From PALSA-660 sp036508875 (GTDB lineage Bacteria; Actinomycetota; Coriobacteriia; Anaerosomatales; PALSA-660), in assembly GCA_036508875.1 (NCBI GenBank), contig DATCGP010000025.1:1-50842 (forward strand): a stretch of 50,842 nucleotides of DNA. Reading direction: 5' to 3'. The notes under the pieces were generated by a model. That model saw nothing but the letters and a program-made list of their open reading frames with translations. It was not told where the DNA came from and did no database searches. Shown here piece after piece: positions 42,599 through 50,842 of this stretch (the stretch's first letter is position 1; each line of letters starts with the position of its first letter). A program made the translations under genes and the position numbers.

Positions 42599-44368
42599 CT
42601 AGCGGGCTCGCGGGAACCGGACGGTGACCGTCGTCCCCACGCCGATCTCTGACGCGATGCCTACGGTGCCGCCGCTGCGCTCCACTGCGTTGCGGACGAG
42701 GCTCAGTCCAAGCCCTGTCCCCCCACTCGCGCGCGTGCGGGCGCCGTCGACGCGGTAGAAGCGTTCGAACACGCGGGAGAGGTGCTCGGCGGGGATGCCG
42801 GTCCCGGTGTCGGCGACCTCGACAGTCGCCGTGTCGGTGTCGGCCCCGAGCGTGACCGTGACTGCACCCGCGTCCGTGTACGCGATCGCGTTCGCCAGCA
42901 GGTTGTCGAGTGCGACAGCCACGTCGGTGGGGTCGGCGGCGGCGTAGACGTCCTGTCCAGCGACCGCGGTCTCGTCCAGCGTGACGGCGAGCCCGACCGC
43001 ACCGGCGGCGGCCCGGTGGCCCGCGAGCGTGTTGCCGATGGCGGCCCGCACGTCGGTCACGCTGTCCGGTTCTGGCGCCTTCTCGAGGCGCGAGAGCGCG
43101 AGCAGATCGACGACCAGGCGCCGCAGGCGGTCCGCTTCGGCCTTCATCTCCCCGACGAACTCCAGCGCCTGCGCGGTGTCGCCGTCTTCCGCGGCGCTGT
43201 CGGCGGCCTCCGCGAGCAGCTGGATCGCCGATGCCGGCGTCTTGAGCTCGTGCGAAGCGTTCGCCACGAAGTCGCGCCTCACGGCGTCGAGGCGGCGGAC
43301 CTCGGTGATATCGGCGATCACGACGAGCGTGCGAGGTCCGGCTTCGGTGGGGTTGAGCGGTACCGCCGTGACCCGGTAGTAGCGGGCCTCGGGGTCCGGC
43401 CCTACCTCTCCGCTCGTGGGCGTCTCTGTCGAGAGCCGGGACCGCACGGCGGCCGTGAGGGACTCCGGCAGCGCCGTCTGCGCCAGCGACGATCCGCGCC
43501 AGCCGCTCACGGGCGCGCGGAACATGACGCCCGCCGCGCGGTTCGCGATCGTGATGCGATCATCCTCGAACAGGAACACCGCATCCTGGAGGCCGTCGAG
43601 GACCGCCCGCAGGGTCACCTGTCCGCCCTCGAGCTCCCCGATCGTCGCGCGCATGCGGTCGCGCAGGGACAGAAGGGCAGCGGCAAGGTCGGCGAGCTCA
43701 CCGCCGGTGGGCGGCACGGGCGCGCCGAGGTCGCCCGCGGCCATCGCCTCCGCGGCATCCCGCAGCTGCAGGACGGGCCGCGCGGCCTGAGCGGCCAGGC
43801 GCAGGCCCACGAGCAGCGTCACGAGCAGTGCGCCGATCAACAACAACAGACCGGTGGTGCGCCCCTGATCGGCGATGGCGCTCACTTGCGCGAGAGGCTC
43901 GGAGACACGCAGCGCCACCGGTCTCTCGTCCAGCGTCGCGGGAATCGCCACGTACATCTGGGCGACGCCGAGGGTCGCGGACACGCGTGTGTCGGAACCG
44001 ACGCGTCCTGCCAGCGCGGCGGCCACCTCCGGGCGGCTGGCATGGTTCTGCATCGTGGCGGGATCGGAATCGCTGTCGGCCAGTACCACCCCGTCGGACG
44101 CGACCACGGTGACCCGCAAGTGCGTGCGCTCCACGATCGGCGCGATGGCGGCAGCCGGCGTGCCGGTCGCTTCGGCGAGCGAGAGTGTGGACACTTCGGC
44201 GATCGTCTGCAGGTGCGATCTCTGCTGCTCGATCGCGGCCTGCGTCAGCGGGCCGAAGATGCTCCACGCCCACACCGCGGCGAGCAGAGCGACGATCAGC
44301 GCGTAGCCGAGAACCAGCCGGACTCGGTACGAGGTGAGGAGTCTCGTCAGCCGACCGATCACCGGCAT
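42599..44368 (-). CDS. phoR: Phosphate-regulon sensor histidine kinase PhoR
   Basis: 589 aa, ATG at 44368, overlapping phoB by 10 nt. TM1 about 18-38, an extracytoplasmic sensor region of about 130 residues, TM2 about 172-193, a HAMP domain (about 194-247), a PAS domain (about 255-360), HisKA with the phosphorylated H373 in NASHELKTP, and a HATPase domain (LLANAIAYTDAG, VADTGTGIPAEHL, GTGLGLSLV). It phosphorylates the adjacent response regulator. Divergence from pstSCAB supports a role in sensing phosphate. The large sensor domain differs from E. coli PhoR, which has almost none, and resembles the Gram-positive type. Confidence 0.9.
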   Translation of the reverse strand: MPVIGRLTRLLTSYRVRLVLGYALIVALLAAVWAWSIFGPLTQAAIEQQRSHLQTIAEVSTLSLAEATGTPAAAIAPIVERTHLRVTVVASDGVVLADSDSDPATMQNHASRPEVAAALAGRVGSDTRVSATLGVAQMYVAIPATLDERPVALRVSEPLAQVSAIADQGRTTGLLLLIGALLVTLLVGLRLAAQAARPVLQLRDAAEAMAAGDLGAPVPPTGGELADLAAALLSLRDRMRATIGELEGGQVTLRAVLDGLQDAVFLFEDDRITIANRAAGVMFRAPVSGWRGSSLAQTALPESLTAAVRSRLSTETPTSGEVGPDPEARYYRVTAVPLNPTEAGPRTLVVIADITEVRRLDAVRRDFVANASHELKTPASAIQLLAEAADSAAEDGDTAQALEFVGEMKAEADRLRRLVVDLLALSRLEKAPEPDSVTDVRAAIGNTLAGHRAAAGAVGLAVTLDETAVAGQDVYAAADPTDVAVALDNLLANAIAYTDAGAVTVTLGADTDTATVEVADTGTGIPAEHLSRVFERFYRVDGARTRASGGTGLGLSLVRNAVERSGGTVGIASEIGVGTTVTVRFPRAR

Positions 44369-45096
44369 GCCTCCTCGGCGCTGGCCGTGTCAGCCTGCGC
44401 GGCTTCGCCGGCCTGGGGCTCGAAGCGGTAGCCGACGCCGTGGACGGTGTGGATGTAGGAGTATGCGGACGGGTCCTCGATCGCCTGGCGCAGTCTACGG
44501 ATGTGCACGTCGATCGTGCGCGAGGACGCGAGATGGTCGTAGCCCCAGACCACCTGTGAGAGACGCTGCCGGGACATCAGCCGACCCGGCTCGCGGGCGA
44601 GCGCCAGCAGTAGCTGGAACTCCTTCAGGCGCAGGCGGGCGGGCTGGCCGGCGACCGTCACCCGCAGCTGGGACGGCTCGATGACGAGGTCGCCCGCCTC
44701 GATCGTGTCGTCGACCGACAGCACGGCGCGCTCTCGGACGCGGCGGAGGTTCGCGCGCACCCGTGCGAGCAGTTCCTCCATCGAGAACGGCTTCGTCACG
44801 TAGTCGTCGGCTCCCGCTTCAAGGCCCCGGACCGTGTCGCGCTCCTCGCCGAGCGCCGTGACCATGACGATCGCGACCTCCGGGTCTGTCTTGCGGATCT
44901 GCGACGCGAACTCGAATCCGTCGAGACCAGGGAGCATCAGGTCGAGCAGTATGAGGTCGGGGGCTTGCGCGCGCGCCATCTGGAGCGCCTCGTAGCCGTC
45001 ACCGCTCATCCGCGTGGTGAAGCCTGCTCGTCGCATCGCGTAATCGACGGTCTTCCGGATGATGGGGTCGTCCTCGACTATCAGTATGTCTGCCAC
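44359..45096 (-). CDS. phoB: Phosphate-regulon response regulator PhoB
   Basis: 245 aa, GTG at 45096 with GAAGGA upstream on the minus strand. The receiver domain (1-120) has acidic pocket E8, D9, D10 and the phosphorylated D52 in LILLDLMLPG, with K102-type KPF. The OmpR/PhoB winged helix (about 130-230) shows LRLKEFQLLLALA and SRTIDVHIRRLRQAIE, ending IHTVHGVGYRF. A short acidic-alanine tail follows. It is divergent from pstS across PHO-box-like repeats, so autoregulation is likely. Confidence 0.93.
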   Translation of the reverse strand: MADILIVEDDPIIRKTVDYAMRRAGFTTRMSGDGYEALQMARAQAPDLILLDLMLPGLDGFEFASQIRKTDPEVAIVMVTALGEERDTVRGLEAGADDYVTKPFSMEELLARVRANLRRVRERAVLSVDDTIEAGDLVIEPSQLRVTVAGQPARLRLKEFQLLLALAREPGRLMSRQRLSQVVWGYDHLASSRTIDVHIRRLRQAIEDPSAYSYIHTVHGVGYRFEPQAGEAAQADTASAEEACR

Positions 45097-45183
45097 GTCA
45101 TGTCCTTCGCGCTGCTGCGCATATAGCGGCTGCCGAGCCTGCCCCGCACATCATGGACCGCCGAGGTCGCCGTGCAAAGGTCG

Positions 45184-45233
45184 TTTAACAAACATGTAAC
45201 CTCTGTCGACGAGCTTCTTACATCGGTGTAACC
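45184..45233. promoter_or_regulatory. PHO-box-like repeats between phoB and pstS
   Basis: Four 7-bp units occur as two pairs with an 11-bp period: TTTAACA at 45184 and TGTAACC at 45195; TCTTACA at 45216 and TGTAACC at 45227. The 11-bp spacing and TNTAACM core fit direct-repeat binding by PhoB/PhoP-type regulators, which in Firmicutes favour TTAACA-like units. The second pair also forms a perfect dyad TTACA-N4-TGTAA. The site lies in the 258-base divergent gap, 88 bp from the phoB start and 122 bp from pstS. No other feature is clear in that gap. Confidence 0.65.
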
Positions 45234-45354
45234 ACTCGGCGGCAGCACACGGTCAACATCTGTGTCGCGACCTTCCCGCTCAGGGAGGGGAGAACGGACG
45301 CGATCGCCGGCGTCACGACGGCCGCGCCGCACATCGATGCAGGTGAGGAGTGAA

Positions 45355-46458
45355 GTGATAGTGAGGACTCGCAAGATCTTCGTCATCGGGGTCGCGATCG
45401 CCATGCTGGCAGGCGCGCTCGCGTTGGCTGGATGTGGCACCTCCGGTTCGACTTCCGGCACAGGCACGTTCAACGGTGCCGCGCTCGTTGGCGCCGGTGC
45501 CACGTTCCCTGGCCCGGTCTACTCTCAGTGGGCGCAGAGCTTCAACAAGGTCGAGTCTGGAGCGCAGGTGAACTACCAGGCGATCGGGTCTGGCGGCGGC
45601 ATCCAGCAGTTCACGGCCAAGACGGTCGACTTCGGCGCGTCTGACGTGTCACTGCTCGCGTCCGAGACCGCCAAGATGGCCGATCCGTTCATCCAGTTCC
45701 CGACGTGCCTGGGTGCGGTCGTCGTGTCGTACAACCTGCCGGGCGTCACTGCTCCGATCAACCTCGACGGAGCGACTATCGCTGACATCTTCCTCGGCAA
45801 GATCACCTCATGGAACGACCCGGGCATCGTCGCTCTCAACTCGGGAGTCACGCTGCCGGCCACGGCCATCCAGGTCGTGCACCGCACGGACGGCTCGGGC
45901 ACCACGTCGATCTTCACCTCGTGGCTGAAGGGTCAGAGCCCCGCATGGGCCACTCAGGTCGGCGCAGGCAAGGCGGTCCAGTGGCCTGTCGGCCAGGGCG
46001 GCAACGGCAACGCCGGCGTCGCGGCGACGATGGGTCAGACGGCCGGTTCGATCGGCTACGTGGAGCTGCAGTACGCGGCGAGCACCGGTCTTGCGGTCGC
46101 CTCGATCAAGGCCCCCGATGGCCAGTTCGTCGCCCCGTCGGTCGACAGCGTCGCGAAGGCCGCGAGCGGCCTGAGCTTCCCGATCACCGAGACGACCAGC
46201 ATCCTCGACTCGAAGGTCGCGGGCGCGTATCCCCTCTCGAGCACCACCTACATCCTGATCTACACGAATCAGACCGATCAGGCCAAGGCACAGACGCTGG
46301 TCGACTTCTGGACCTGGGCCCTGACCAAGGGGCAGGCCGAGCTGGGAACCCTGAACTACGCATCCCTGCCGGATGCGGTCGCCAAGGCCTCGCTGGCCGA
46401 GCTCGCCAAGATCAACGTGAACGGCGCCGCTGTCACAGCGTCCGCGAGCGTCAAGTAG
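45355..46458 (+). CDS. pstS: Phosphate ABC transporter substrate-binding lipoprotein PstS
   Basis: 367 aa from the GTG at 45355, preceded by GGTGAGGAG at 45342-45350; a GTG at 45361 is also possible. A signal peptide ends in the lipobox LAGC with C27 as the lipidated residue, so it is anchored outside the membrane. GAGATFPGPVYSQW, the QAIGSGGGIQQF and FGASDVSL regions, and HRTDGSGTTSIFTSWL are phosphate-binding segments. It is first gene of pstSCAB and divergent from phoB. Confidence 0.96.
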   Translation: MIVRTRKIFVIGVAIAMLAGALALAGCGTSGSTSGTGTFNGAALVGAGATFPGPVYSQWAQSFNKVESGAQVNYQAIGSGGGIQQFTAKTVDFGASDVSLLASETAKMADPFIQFPTCLGAVVVSYNLPGVTAPINLDGATIADIFLGKITSWNDPGIVALNSGVTLPATAIQVVHRTDGSGTTSIFTSWLKGQSPAWATQVGAGKAVQWPVGQGGNGNAGVAATMGQTAGSIGYVELQYAASTGLAVASIKAPDGQFVAPSVDSVAKAASGLSFPITETTSILDSKVAGAYPLSSTTYILIYTNQTDQAKAQTLVDFWTWALTKGQAELGTLNYASLPDAVAKASLAELAKINVNGAAVTASASVK

Positions 46459-46473
46459 CAGAAGGCACAGCCG

Positions 46474-47457
46474 TTGCCCGAAGCACCACCTCGACATAGC
46501 TCCGTCACGACTGCGGAGGCGCCGGTTCGCCGGCGCCTCCGTGTTGGCGACTCCATTCTCCGTGGCGTCACGTTAGTGGTGGCGGCCGGACTGATCGTGC
46601 TGCTCGCGGTCGTGCTGTGGACGCTCGCACAGGGGGCGGCCCCGACATTCGCGACGTTCGGGCTGGACTTCTTCACGGGGCGCCAGTGGGACCCGGTGAA
46701 CAACGTCTACGGCGCCCTCCCGTACATCTACGGGACGCTGGTGACCTCAGCGATCGCGATCGCTCTGGCGCTGCCGGTCTCCGTCGGGTTGGCGCTGCTC
46801 CTGAACGAGGTGCGATCGCGGCTCGTTCGCAACCCGCTCACGGTGCTGGTCGATCTGCTCGCCGCGATACCCAGCATCGTCTACGGGCTCTGGGGGCTGT
46901 TCGTGATGGCCCCGTTCCTCAACAAGTACTTGGCGCCCGCGCTGGCTGGCACTCTCGGGCGGTTGCCTCTGCTCGACTCCCTGTTCGTGCCCACACCGGC
47001 CGTGGGTAACATGCTCAACGCCGGGATCATCCTGGCGATCATGATCGTCCCGATTATCACTGCCGTCAGCCGCGAGGTGATCGCCACGGTGCCGCACGAC
47101 CTGCGGGAGGCGGCGCTGGCGCTGGGGGCTACGCGATGGGAGTCGATCCGCATGGCGGTGCTCCCGCACGCACGTAGCGGCATCGTGGGCGCCACCATGC
47201 TCGGGCTCGGTCGGGCGCTCGGGGAGACGATCGCGGTCTCGATGCTCGTAGGCAACGGACTCGGCATCAGTACGTCGCTTCTCTCGCCGGGGTACACGAT
47301 CCCGGCGGTCATCGCGAACGAGTTCAGAGAGGCGACGTCCACGGGGCTGCAGCACTCGGCCCTGCTCGCACTCGCCCTCGTCCTCGTCGCAATCTCCTTC
47401 GTGCTCGCGGCGCTCTCGCGGCTCCTCGTCAGGCGCTCGGAGCGGATGGCATCATGA
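46474..47457 (+). CDS. pstC: Phosphate ABC transporter permease PstC
   Basis: 327 aa from the TTG at 46474, with GAAGG at 46461-46465; no in-frame ATG, GTG or TTG exists between it and the first membrane helix. About six transmembrane segments, starting LVVAAGLIVLLAVVLWTL. The EAA loop for contact with PstB is VPHDLREAALALGATRWESI. A 12-bp hairpin with a TTCG loop (46514-46541) lies within codons about 14-23. The stop overlaps pstA. Confidence 0.94.
   Translation: MPEAPPRHSSVTTAEAPVRRRLRVGDSILRGVTLVVAAGLIVLLAVVLWTLAQGAAPTFATFGLDFFTGRQWDPVNNVYGALPYIYGTLVTSAIAIALALPVSVGLALLLNEVRSRLVRNPLTVLVDLLAAIPSIVYGLWGLFVMAPFLNKYLAPALAGTLGRLPLLDSLFVPTPAVGNMLNAGIILAIMIVPIITAVSREVIATVPHDLREAALALGATRWESIRMAVLPHARSGIVGATMLGLGRALGETIAVSMLVGNGLGISTSLLSPGYTIPAVIANEFREATSTGLQHSALLALALVLVAISFVLAALSRLLVRRSERMAS
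46514..46541 (+). promoter_or_regulatory. UUCG hairpin inside the pstC 5' coding region
   Basis: CGGAGGCGCCGG (46514-46525) pairs perfectly with CCGGCGCCTCCG (46530-46541) around the tetraloop TTCG. It lies 56 bp after the pstS stop and 40 bp inside pstC. A stable hairpin here could protect the pstS message end or reduce transcription and translation of pstCAB, giving excess binding protein. Confidence 0.6.
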
Positions 47458-48325
47458 CGACCGGACTACGTCCCCCGAAGCGGCTGCACTCGATCGCGGC
47501 CCGCAAGGCGAAGAGCGCCGCGTTCATGGGGCTTCTGTGGGCGGCCGGCGTCGTGGCCGTCGTTCCACTGTTCCTGCTGGTTGGCTACGTGCTGATGAAG
47601 GGCCTACCGGCTCTCAACGCGTCATTCTTCACGCAGACCGCTCCGCCTCCGAGCGTGCCCGGCGGTGGCATGAGCCAGGCGTTCCTGGGCACGGGGCTCA
47701 TCGTCGGTATCGCCACGGCGATCTCTGTGCCGCTGGGCGTCCTGACCGCCGTCTACCTCTCGGAGTATGGCCGCGGCCGCGTCGCCGCGTCCGTCCGCTT
47801 CGTCGCCGAGATACTGCTGTCGACCCCCTCGATCGTGGCGGGCGCCTTCGTCTGGGGGATCGTCGTCGTGGCGATGCACTCGTTCTCGGCGCTGGCCGGT
47901 TCCATCGCTCTGACGGTGCTCATGTGGCCGATCATCACGAGGGCCACCGAGGAGAGCCTCCGGCTGGTGCCGAACGACCTTCGCGAAGCCGCGCTCGCGC
48001 TCGGAGTGCCGCGCTGGAAGATGATTCTGCGGATCGTCATCCCCACCGCCGGGTCCGGGATCCTCACGGCCGTGATGCTGGCGGTTGCTCGCGGGTTCGG
48101 CGAGACGGCGCCGATCCTGCTCACGTCGCTCGGGAACGACTTCATCAACACGAACGCGCTCCGACCGACCGACGCGGTGCCCCTCCGCATCTACACGTAC
48201 GCGCAGAGTGCGTTCACCCAGTGGCAGACGCTCGCCTGGGGTGGCGCGATCACGCTGCTCGCGGCGGTGCTCGTGCTCTCGATTCTTGCCAGGGTACTGT
48301 CGGACCGCCAGCAGCGGAGGATCGG

Positions 48326-48329
<4 letters not shown>
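47454..48329 (+). CDS. pstA: Phosphate ABC transporter permease PstA
   Basis: 291 aa, ATG overlapping the pstC stop (ATGA). It pairs with PstC to form the channel. About six membrane segments, the first at GLLWAAGVVAVVPLFLLVGYVL. The EAA loop is VPNDLREAALALGVPRWKMIL. The family segment around RPTDAVPLRIYTYAQSAF is present. The stop overlaps pstB. Confidence 0.95.
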
Positions 48330-49102
<773 letters not shown>

Positions 49103-49129
49103 TCCCATGGTCGACTGCGCGGGAAAAGG

Positions 49130-49157
49130 ACGAGCCGCCTGGGGGGAGGCGGCTCGT
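49130..49157 (+). terminator. Hairpin terminator after pstB
   Basis: ACGAGCCGCCT (49130-49140) pairs perfectly with AGGCGGCTCGT (49147-49157) around a GGGGGG loop, preceded by AAAA and followed by TAGTTAAG. It ends the pst operon. The remaining sequence to 49281 contains no gene I can support. Confidence 0.8.
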
Positions 49158-49281
49158 TAGTTAAGAGCGGGCAGCTCCGTCGGTGGAGGGGGAGTACGGA
49201 GCGCCCAGACCCTGTCGACATCGTAAGCAACAAATGTGCCGCGAGTGAGGCCGTTCACCGATTGAACCGTCCCGCCCGTTC

Positions 49282-50358
49282 TCAGCAGCATCGGTGTGCC
49301 CTCCCGGAGCATCCTGGCGATACAGAGTCTCCCACCGCGGAATCGAGCGCATCGGAGCCTATCCCGATGCGCACCCCGTCGCCGGTGTGTCCTGAGTCGT
49401 AGCCGCCCAGCCGAGAGACCTCGGAATGGAACGCCTTGCTGTTCAGGCGGTCGCGAAGCCGCGCAAAAGGTTCGTCCTCGGCACGCTCGGCCGCGAACAC
49501 CAGGTCGTAGCGCTCCATGAACAGGGGAGTGAACCGCAGCCCGAAGCTGTCGGCGGCGGCGCGGATCCCGAGGCCGACATCCGCGGTGCCGGACGCGACA
49601 GCGAGTGCGACGTCGGTGTGGGTGCGGAGTTCTCGACCGTAGCCCTCGATCGCTTCGGGGGCGATGCCGAGTTCGCGGAGCCGCGCGTCGAGCCAGACGC
49701 GTGTCCCGGAGCCCGGGTTACGGTTCGCGAAGCGGATCCCGCTGCCCGCAAGGTCGCGCACGTCCGCGACGTTGATCCGGCCGTCAGGCGCCGTCATGAG
49801 GCCCTGCTCGCGATGGGCGAGCGTTACCATCTCGACCGAGCGGTCGGGGAAGAGATGCTTCAGGAACGGGGAGTTGTACTCGCCCGCGGCGGCGTCGAAG
49901 AGGTGGCATCCGGCGATGTCGGCGAGTCCCTGGCGCAGTGCGACGAGGCCGTCGAGGCTGCCTATCGCCGAGGGAACGACCTCGAAGTCCCCCGGGCCCT
50001 CGTTCATGTCGCTGGCGAGGATCTGCAGGGCGAAGTCGTCGCTGCCAAGCACCATCAGCGGGTCTCGCGAGCCGGTCGCGGGCGCTACCAGCAAGTGCAC
50101 CGAGAAGGCACCGGCGGCCGCGCGGTAGAACTTCTCGGTGTAGTTGCCGGTGGTCCGCTCTCCCGCCGGCTCGACGAGGCCGACCGCCTCGAGTCGCTTG
50201 AGGTGATGCCGCACCCACGCGGGGTGCTTGTCGAAGTCCCGGCCCAGCCGGGAGAGGGTGGAAGGGCCGCACATGAGCCGGCGCAGGATGGCAAGACGAT
50301 GCTCGTCGGAGAGCGCCGCAAGCTGATCGCGCCGGTCGATCGTGCCCAAGGCCTGCAT
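49282..50358 (-). CDS. Winged-helix regulator with PBP-like sensor domain
   Basis: 358 aa, ATG at 50358. Residues about 5-75 form an ArsR-like winged helix (LSDEHRLAILRRLMCGPST, WVRHHLKRLEAVGLVEPAG). Residues about 95-320 resemble the periplasmic-binding-protein-like domain (PBP superfamily) found in molybdate- and tungstate-linked regulators and MoeA-type proteins: VLGSDDFALQIL, the ligand-loop FANRNPGSGTRVWLD, and VASGTADVGLGIRAAA. There is no signal peptide, so it is a cytoplasmic one-component regulator. The adjacent molbindin on the same strand supports an oxyanion ligand. The last about 28 residues after GGYDSGHTGD are an unusual glycine/serine/cysteine-rich tail. Confidence 0.82.
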   Translation of the reverse strand: MQALGTIDRRDQLAALSDEHRLAILRRLMCGPSTLSRLGRDFDKHPAWVRHHLKRLEAVGLVEPAGERTTGNYTEKFYRAAAGAFSVHLLVAPATGSRDPLMVLGSDDFALQILASDMNEGPGDFEVVPSAIGSLDGLVALRQGLADIAGCHLFDAAAGEYNSPFLKHLFPDRSVEMVTLAHREQGLMTAPDGRINVADVRDLAGSGIRFANRNPGSGTRVWLDARLRELGIAPEAIEGYGRELRTHTDVALAVASGTADVGLGIRAAADSFGLRFTPLFMERYDLVFAAERAEDEPFARLRDRLNSKAFHSEVSRLGGYDSGHTGDGVRIGIGSDALDSAVGDSVSPGCSGRAHRCC

Positions 50359-50367
50359 CGGTTCACC

Positions 50368-50383
50368 CTAAGTCCGCGCTTAG
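50368..50383. promoter_or_regulatory. Candidate operator dyad before the regulator gene
   Basis: CTAAG-N6-CTTAG (50368-50383) is a perfect 5-bp inverted repeat 10 bp upstream of the minus-strand regulator start. The position would suit autorepression. The arms are short, so chance occurrence cannot be excluded. Confidence 0.35.
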
Positions 50384-50485
50384 CGTACGGGTGCAAGTGT
50401 AGGTCACACGGCGGGGTGGTCAAGCGAGCCGCTCCGCGGGCCTTCACCATCGTTCCACTCGGACAAGGTCCGGCGTGGAACCCGC

Positions 50486-50695
50486 CTACATCGTGCCGAG
50501 GATGACGTTCGACGACTTGATGATCGCGAAGACCTCGTCGCCGACCTTGAGGTTCATGTCGGTCACCGCATCCAGCGTGATCATCGAGGAGAGCATCTTC
50601 CCGTCTCCGATGTCGACCTTGACGACTGCGTTCACGCTGCCGACCTCGATGTCGGTGATCGTCCCCTTGAGCATGTTGCGAGCAGAGAGCTTCAT
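50486..50695 (-). CDS. Molbindin (Mop/TOBE domain) protein
   Basis: 69 aa from the ATG at 50695, where MKLSARNMLKGTITDIEVG is the standard start of the Mop domain; the longer open frame upstream is not supported. GSVNAVVKVDIGDGKMLSSMIT and LKVGDEVFAIIKSSNVILG complete the single OB-like domain. Family members bind molybdate or tungstate as oligomers and act as a store or buffer. It lies about 127 bp upstream of the regulator on the same strand. The 147 bases between its start and the window end hold no supported gene. Confidence 0.9.
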   Translation of the reverse strand: MKLSARNMLKGTITDIEVGSVNAVVKVDIGDGKMLSSMITLDAVTDMNLKVGDEVFAIIKSSNVILGTM

Positions 50696-50842
50696 GACAT
50701 CCGCTTCCTCTCGTTCGCGGGGCGGTCGCCGTATCGGCTTCGGTCCCGCTGTTCCCTTCACAAGAGCATATCCCCAGCGGCCTGCCCGGGCACGCCCTGG
50801 AGGCGCCGCGACCCGGTGCAGCATGACGTCACGACGGTGAAG

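Overview
The window is a GC-rich, gene-dense chromosomal segment from a bacterium. I place it, by inference, among anaerobic Actinomycetota, most likely a Coriobacteriia-like lineage. The grounds are high-GC coding with frequent GTG and TTG starts, the order of the ribosomal/ECF block, a complete A/V-type (not F-type) ATP synthase operon, HrcA/CIRCE control of groESL, and terminator hairpins without U-tracts. No prophage, insertion sequence, CRISPR array, tRNA or rRNA was seen. Base 1 begins a perfect 128-bp palindrome that folds the start of adk back on itself. This is most easily read as a contig-end artefact.

Layout. (1) 116-4941: end of the ribosomal super-operon (adk, map, infA, rpmJ, rpsM, rpsK, rpsD, rpoA, rplQ). 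(2) 5044-9277: ECF transporter module (two ATPases and EcfT), truA, rplM, rpsI. (3) 9417-12987: amino-sugar synthesis (glmM, glmS), with a recognisable glmS ribozyme in the 409-base gap before glmS. (4) 12988-16660: acpS, the NAD(P)HX repair enzyme nnr, a two-CBS protein and alr, tightly packed. (5) 16796-25415: nine-gene A/V-type ATP synthase operon in the order H/G-I-K-E-C-F-A-B-D, followed by a bidirectional terminator. (6) 25572-29997: a small uncharacterised minus-strand gene, then nitroreductase, family-4 uracil-DNA glycosylase, tsaE, tsaB and a RimI-TsaD fusion. (7) 30031-32316: terminator, sigma-70-type promoter, CIRCE operator, groES, groEL, terminator. (8) 32394-37503: ychF, guaB3-like, guaA, chorismate mutase, DAHP synthase. 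(9) 37580-42580: small cysteine-rich zinc-type protein, UvrD/PcrA helicase, CBS-domain family II pyrophosphatase, PAP2 phosphatase. (10) 42599-49102: phosphate regulon with phoR and phoB on the minus strand, divergent from pstS-pstC-pstA-pstB, and PHO-box-like repeats between them. (11) 49282-50695: a winged-helix/periplasmic-binding-protein-like regulator and a molbindin (Mop) protein on the minus strand, suggesting molybdate or tungstate homeostasis.

How the genes work together. Most of the window is core metabolism: translation, cell-wall precursor supply (GlmM, GlmS, Alr), energy coupling, t6A tRNA modification, GMP and aromatic synthesis, and phosphate uptake. Four regulatory layers can be read from sequence. 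They are GlcN6P feedback on glmS through a self-cleaving leader, HrcA repression of groESL through CIRCE, PhoB-type repeats between phoB and pstS, and a very stable hairpin inside the 5' end of pstC that could lower pstCAB expression relative to pstS. I found no clear previously undescribed multi-gene system. The observations most worth follow-up are the glmS ribozyme in this lineage, the pstC-embedded hairpin, the RimI-TsaD fusion, the cysteine-rich protein before the helicase, and the regulator-molbindin pair.
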